NCBI GenBank assembly: GCA_002385985.1
Contig: DGEO01000027.1
Location: 26,890-43,904 of the forward strand
DNA length: 17,015 nt
Direction: 5' to 3'
Origin: Anaerolineaceae bacterium UBA3924
GTDB taxonomy: Bacteria; Chloroflexota; Anaerolineae; Anaerolineales; Anaerolineaceae
Under the pieces are notes generated by a model, which saw only the letters and a list, made by a program, of their open reading frames with translations, was not told the origin of the DNA and did not search any database. Positions 13,892-17,015 of this stretch are shown here, one piece after another. The position numbers and the translations under genes are program-made. Numbering within the stretch: the first letter of the stretch is position 1; each line of letters begins with the position of its first letter.

Positions 13892-13980
13892 TGCCCTGCG
13901 AGCCATCCCCATCGAAAAAATGAGTGATATCCGAACGCTAGCCTGCCGGCCAGACCGCGGATATCCACACGAGGTTTCCG

Positions 13981-14718
13981 TTGAAAACAGTCATTATCGT
14001 CCCGACCTATAACGAGGCTGAGAACCTTCCCCGCCTGGTGGCCAGCGTGCTGGCCCTGCCCATGGACGGGCTGGGTATGCTGATCGTGGACGACAACAGC
14101 CCGGACGGGACCGGCCAGCTGGCCGAAGAACTGGGCCAGAAGTACGACGGGCGGGTGCAGGTGCTGCACCGGCCGGGCAAGATGGGGCTGGGCACGGCCT
14201 ATATTCAGGGGTTCAAGTGTGCCCTGGACATGGGCGCGGAGATGATCGGCCAGATGGACGCCGACTTCTCGCACCCGATCGACACCATCCCGCTGCTGGC
14301 GCAGGCGCTGAAGCACGTGGACGTGGCCATCGGTTCGCGCTACGTGCCCGGCGGGCGGCTGGACGACGACTGGCCGCTGTGGCGCAAGCGCCTTTCGGCC
14401 TTCGGCAACTTCTACGCCCGCACCATCCTCTCCCTTCCGGTGCAGGACGTGACCGGCGGATTTCGCCTGTGGCGGCGGGAAACGCTGCAGGCCATTCCGC
14501 TGGACCGGGTGCGCTCCAACGGCTATGTGTTCCAGGTGGAAATGGCCTATGTGGCGCACCGGCTGGGGTTTCGCTTCACCGAAATCCCGATCTACTTTGC
14601 CGAACGGACCTGCGGCCAGTCCAAGATGTCCTTCCGCATCCAGGTGGAGGCGGCTTTCAACACCTGGGCGCTGCTGGGCCGCTACCGCGACCTGCGCCGC
14701 CTTCCCAGGACCAATTAA
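13981..14718 (+). CDS. Polyprenol-phosphate mannosyltransferase (DPM1-like GT2)
   Basis: A GT-A fold family 2 glycosyltransferase of 245 residues, expected to move mannose from GDP-mannose to a polyprenyl phosphate at the cytoplasmic membrane face. Visible motifs: VPTYNEAENLPRL at 7-19, LIVDDNSPDGTG at 34-45, the metal-binding DAD at 93-95 within QMDADFSHP, GSRYVPGG, the VTGGFRLWRRE segment, and SNGYVFQVEMAY. Length and sequence match the soluble, single-domain (human DPM1-like) form without C-terminal membrane helices; a membrane partner would be encoded elsewhere. The sugar could differ, since some relatives use glucose. The start is TTG at 13981 with GAGG six bases upstream; the first conserved residues follow at once, so an ATG start is excluded. 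It converges on rsmA with 33 bp between stops. Confidence 0.9.
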   Translation: MKTVIIVPTYNEAENLPRLVASVLALPMDGLGMLIVDDNSPDGTGQLAEELGQKYDGRVQVLHRPGKMGLGTAYIQGFKCALDMGAEMIGQMDADFSHPIDTIPLLAQALKHVDVAIGSRYVPGGRLDDDWPLWRKRLSAFGNFYARTILSLPVQDVTGGFRLWRRETLQAIPLDRVRSNGYVFQVEMAYVAHRLGFRFTEIPIYFAERTCGQSKMSFRIQVEAAFNTWALLGRYRDLRRLPRTN

Positions 14719-14725
14719 AAGACAG

Positions 14726-14750
14726 CCGCTCCATGCCGGGACGGTTTTTT
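14726..14750 (+). terminator. Likely terminator of the mannosyltransferase gene
   Basis: CCGCTCC (14726-14732) pairs with GGGACGG (14738-14744) with one mismatch and one wobble, loop ATGCC, followed by T6 (14745-14750). Confidence 0.6.
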
Positions 14751-14751
14751 C

Positions 14752-15609
14752 TTATTCCGCGCTGAGCTGCGCCAGGCGCGCTTCGGTCAGGCGCTGCCAC
14801 TCGTCCAGGCTGAGGGTCTCGGCCCGGCGCTGCGGATCGATGCCGGCCGACTCCAGCAGCTGAGCTGCCTGCTCCCCGTCCAGGTGCAGCCCGGCGGCCA
14901 GCGCGTTGCGCATGGTCTTGCGCTTCTGCCCGAACCCGGCCTTCGCCAGCCGGAAAAAGGTGTCGATCTGGCTCTCCGGGATGCGCGGTTCGGGGTACAG
15001 GTCCACCCGCAGCACGGCCGAGTCCACGTTCGGGGCCGGGTAAAAAGCGCCCGCCGGGATGCGCGCCGCCACCCGCGGCTGCCCGTAGAGCTGCACGCTC
15101 AGCGCCAGCAGGCTCAGGTCGCCGGGTGCGGCGGTGACGCGATCGGCCACCTCTTTCTGGATGGTCAGCACCAGCCGGCCGGGCTTGCGCCGGGATTCCA
15201 GCAGGTGGCGGATCAGCGCGGAGGTGATGTAGTAGGGGATGTTGGCCACCACCAGGTAGCCGTCCGACTGCACCAGCTCAGCCGGATCCAGCTCGAGCAT
15301 ATCGCCGTGGATGATGCGCACGTTGGGCGCGCCGGCCAGCACGTCTCGCAGCACGGGAATCAGATTCTGGTCCAGCTCGACGGCGGTCACCTGCCGGGCG
15401 GCGAGGGCCAGATAGCGCGTCAGGCTGCCCAGCCCAGCGCCGATCTCCAGCACCTCGGCCTCCGGCGGTATCCCCGCCGCTTCGACCACCCGCTGCAGAC
15501 CGGCCGGGTCTACCAGGAAGTTCTGGCCCAGGCTTTTCTTCGGCGACAGGCCGTGCCGGCGCAGCAGGCCGCGCACGTCCAGCGGGGGCAGGCTCAGGGC
15601 AGGATCCAT
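14752..15609 (-). CDS. rsmA: 16S rRNA (adenine1518/1519-N6) dimethyltransferase
   Basis: The late ribosome-assembly enzyme that dimethylates two adjacent adenines near the 3' end of 16S rRNA using S-adenosylmethionine. The 285-residue protein has the family N-terminus KKSLGQNFLVD (24-34), SAM motif I VLEIGAGLGSLT (53-64), acidic AVELD (76-80), GDML (102-105), and the catalytic motif IV NIPYYI (123-128). The C-terminal domain carries AFYPAPNVDSAVLR and FGQKRKTMRNAL. The start ATG 15609 lies inside the end of the upstream gene (16-base overlap), and no strong ribosome site is seen, so translation is probably coupled. The pairing with a YabE/Rpf-like gene just upstream is also seen in Bacillus and Actinobacteria. 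Confidence 0.96.
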   Translation of the reverse strand: MDPALSLPPLDVRGLLRRHGLSPKKSLGQNFLVDPAGLQRVVEAAGIPPEAEVLEIGAGLGSLTRYLALAARQVTAVELDQNLIPVLRDVLAGAPNVRIIHGDMLELDPAELVQSDGYLVVANIPYYITSALIRHLLESRRKPGRLVLTIQKEVADRVTAAPGDLSLLALSVQLYGQPRVAARIPAGAFYPAPNVDSAVLRVDLYPEPRIPESQIDTFFRLAKAGFGQKRKTMRNALAAGLHLDGEQAAQLLESAGIDPQRRAETLSLDEWQRLTEARLAQLSAE

Positions 15610-16829
15610 GGGATGTTCTCGGGGACCGGGGTGAGGAAGTAAATGGTCACGTACTGGTGCCAGGGCTCGAAATCGGCGTCTGTGAAGCCCAGGTCAATCC
15701 AGTACTCGCCGGGCACGCCCCCGCCGACGTCGGCGACCACGCCGGTGCCGTACCCCGGCACATACAGGCGCTGGCCGACAAACCAGTTGTACCACGACCG
15801 GGTCACGCCGATCACGCCGCGGGCTACGGGCAGGCCGCTGGAGGTGCCGTAGTAGCAGCGGTCCGCGGCCGAGCGGCAGGGGGAATAGGAGGTGGCGTAC
15901 ACGGTTACCGCCCGCCAGTACTCGATCGGCCCGCTGGGCGTGTCCAGGGTCTTGATCACCACTTTGGTGCCGTAGCCGACCACCTCGTTCTTCGGCTCTT
16001 TGGCGACCCAGCTGTCCTCTGCTTCGCGCGAGACCTCCTGCCCGTTTTCGTAGCGCACCCGCACGCGAGAGACCTCCACGCCGAACTCGCCCGGCTGGGT
16101 CACCGCGCGCTGGTCCAGCTCGATCTCCGGGTCGGGCTGGAATTCGGACTCGTAGGGCAGGTAGTTTTGCTCCAGCGTGATTTCCTCGCGCACCTGGGTC
16201 ACGCGGATGATCCCGTCGGCCGGGATGGGCTGGTATTCGGCCGGAATGCTGTAGTCCAGCCCCTGCAGGGGCAGCCCGGCTTCGGCCAGCGCTTCGCCGA
16301 CAATCTGCGCGGAGGTGGCGGACTGGATGATCTGGTCACCCAGATGGATCTGGATCGGGCGGGCGGTCTGCAGTTCGGCCCCCACCGGCCCGAGCAGCGG
16401 GGTGCTGAGCGGCAGAGAGAGATTGTCCGATGCGCTCAGGGTGATGCCGGCTTCCCAGAGCGCATCGCCCAGGGTTGGGCCTGCGCTGGTGAGGGTGCGG
16501 GTCTTGCCGTCCACCACCAGGGTGACCGGCACGGCCCGGCGAATCTGCAGGGTGTACGCGCCCAGTGGGGGCAGTTCCCGGTCCGCCTGCACCCGCGCGC
16601 CGTTGAGCAGCAGCTGGTCTTCCGGGTTGAGCGCCACCCCGGCCTCGACCAGCCAGTCAGCCGGGAGGCGTGTGGAAGATTGCAAGGTCCAGGTCTGGCC
16701 GGTGCTTAGCTCGACCAGCCGGACCGGATAGACTGCTTCTGGATTGGATTGTGCGGGGAGAATGGCCGCCCCGGTCAGCGTGACCAGCAGGGCCAGGCCA
16801 AGCATCCATGTCAGGATCCATGTGCGCAT
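15594..16829 (-). CDS. YabE-like exported cell-wall protein (DUF348 repeats, G5, 3D domain)
   Basis: An exported 411-residue protein. A signal sequence covers residues 1-27 (hydrophobic core WMLGLALLVTLTGAA). Three DUF348-like repeats follow at about 35-98, 100-150 and 158-212. A G5 domain comes next at about 213-293, ending GYGTKVVIK. The C-terminal double-psi beta-barrel (3D-type) spans about 305-400. In it VPGYGTGVVADVGGG carries Asp367 and the third aspartate region reads WIDLGF (Asp379). Cys318 and Cys325 could form a disulfide. This layout matches Bacillus YabE and the non-lysozyme part of RpfB, so peptidoglycan binding or cleavage is likely. The frame opens further upstream across tRNA-Phe; ATG 16829 is chosen because the signal peptide starts there. 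A TATACT box ends seven bases before it, suggesting a leaderless message. Confidence 0.88.
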   Translation of the reverse strand: MRTWILTWMLGLALLVTLTGAAILPAQSNPEAVYPVRLVELSTGQTWTLQSSTRLPADWLVEAGVALNPEDQLLLNGARVQADRELPPLGAYTLQIRRAVPVTLVVDGKTRTLTSAGPTLGDALWEAGITLSASDNLSLPLSTPLLGPVGAELQTARPIQIHLGDQIIQSATSAQIVGEALAEAGLPLQGLDYSIPAEYQPIPADGIIRVTQVREEITLEQNYLPYESEFQPDPEIELDQRAVTQPGEFGVEVSRVRVRYENGQEVSREAEDSWVAKEPKNEVVGYGTKVVIKTLDTPSGPIEYWRAVTVYATSYSPCRSAADRCYYGTSSGLPVARGVIGVTRSWYNWFVGQRLYVPGYGTGVVADVGGGVPGEYWIDLGFTDADFEPWHQYVTIYFLTPVPENIPWILP

Positions 16830-16835
16830 GTGCGC

Positions 16836-16841
16836 AGTATA
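16836..16841 (-). promoter_or_regulatory. -10 box of the yabE-like/rsmA operon
   Basis: TATACT on the minus strand; seven bases after it is the A of ATG 16829. A TTGATT lies 15 bp upstream, a short spacer, overlapping the T-run of the tRNA-Phe terminator. Confidence 0.5.
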
Positions 16842-16860
16842 ACAGAGAACCGCGGGAATC

Positions 16861-16882
16861 AAAACACCCCCGAACGGGGGTG
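16861..16882 (-). terminator. Intrinsic terminator of tRNA-Phe
   Basis: Perfect CACCCCCG/CGGGGGTG stem (16865-16882, loop TT on the minus strand) followed by TTTT, 10 bases after the tRNA 3' end. Confidence 0.85.
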
Positions 16883-16892
16883 CTGACCTGAG

Positions 16893-16965
16893 TGCCGAGA
16901 GCCAGAATCGAACTGGCGACACCACAATTTTCAGTCGTGTGCTCTACCAACTGAGCTATCTCGGC
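16893..16965 (-). tRNA. tRNA-Phe (anticodon GAA)
   Basis: 73-nt cloverleaf: acceptor GCCGAGA/TCTCGGC, D arm GCTCAGTTGGTAGAGC, anticodon loop CTGAAAA (GAA), T arm GCCAG-TTCGATT-CTGGC, discriminator A. CCA is not encoded. This tRNA matches the UUC specifier and the TGGT bulge of the pheST T-box in the same window. Confidence 0.97.
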
Positions 16966-16981
16966 GTGTCAAGGTGGCTAA

Positions 16982-17010
16982 ATTCTACTCGCTGGCGGTT
17001 CGCTTGTCAA
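16982..17010 (-). promoter_or_regulatory. Promoter of tRNA-Phe
   Basis: Minus strand TTGACA (17010-17005), a 17-bp spacer, then TAGAAT (16987-16982), 16 bases before the tRNA 5' end. Confidence 0.8.
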
Positions 17011-17015
17011 GGAGG

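Noticed and set aside
16657..16950. 97-residue minus-strand frame beginning MVEHTTENCGVASSILALG
   Set aside because: The start is a translation of tRNA-Phe, and the rest is out of frame with the YabE-like gene.

Overview
The window is a high-GC bacterial chromosome segment. It most resembles Chloroflexota, probably Anaerolineae-like. That placement is an inference from an archaeal-style mevalonate module joined to a class II HMG-CoA reductase, a T-box in front of pheST, a YabE-like gene next to rsmA, and a Pro/Thr-rich linker after a lipobox. No rRNA, phage, transposase or CRISPR sequence is visible.

Layout: (1) Bases 1-4067, minus strand: a mevalonate-entry operon read HMG-CoA reductase, HMG-CoA synthase, thiolase-fold protein, DUF35 zinc-ribbon/OB protein (cut by the left edge). 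In archaea the last three form one complex that makes HMG-CoA. Here the thiolase-fold protein has lost its nucleophilic Cys and both catalytic His residues. (2) 4214-6254, minus: an UPF0173 metallo-beta-lactamase-fold hydrolase and an MFS exporter. (3) 6316-10362, plus: a sigma70-type promoter, a Phe-specific T-box leader (specifier UUC), pheS, pheT and a strong terminator. (4) 10398-10660: a hairpin-rich, gene-free repeat-like stretch. (5) 10751-12847, plus: a Nudix hydrolase and an orphan solute-binding lipoprotein, converging on an AhpD-like protein with overlapping stop codons. (6) 13241-13825, minus: a tRNA-Gly/tRNA-Cys unit followed by two decayed tRNA-Cys-like copies at exactly 150-bp spacing, each with its own terminator. 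(7) 13981-14718, plus: a dolichol-phosphate-mannose-synthase-like glycosyltransferase. (8) 14752-16965, minus: tRNA-Phe(GAA), a YabE-like cell-wall protein (DUF348/G5/3D) and rsmA.

Functional links: the mevalonate enzymes feed isoprenoid synthesis, which would also supply the polyprenyl phosphate used by the mannosyltransferase. The pheST T-box senses uncharged tRNA-Phe, and a matching tRNA-Phe(GAA) gene lies about 10 kb away. Most promoters have TTGACA/TATAAT-like boxes 17 bp apart, and two genes look leaderless. The two observations most worth following up are the thiolase without catalytic residues inside an otherwise intact mevalonate operon, and the 150-bp tandem tRNA-Cys/terminator array.
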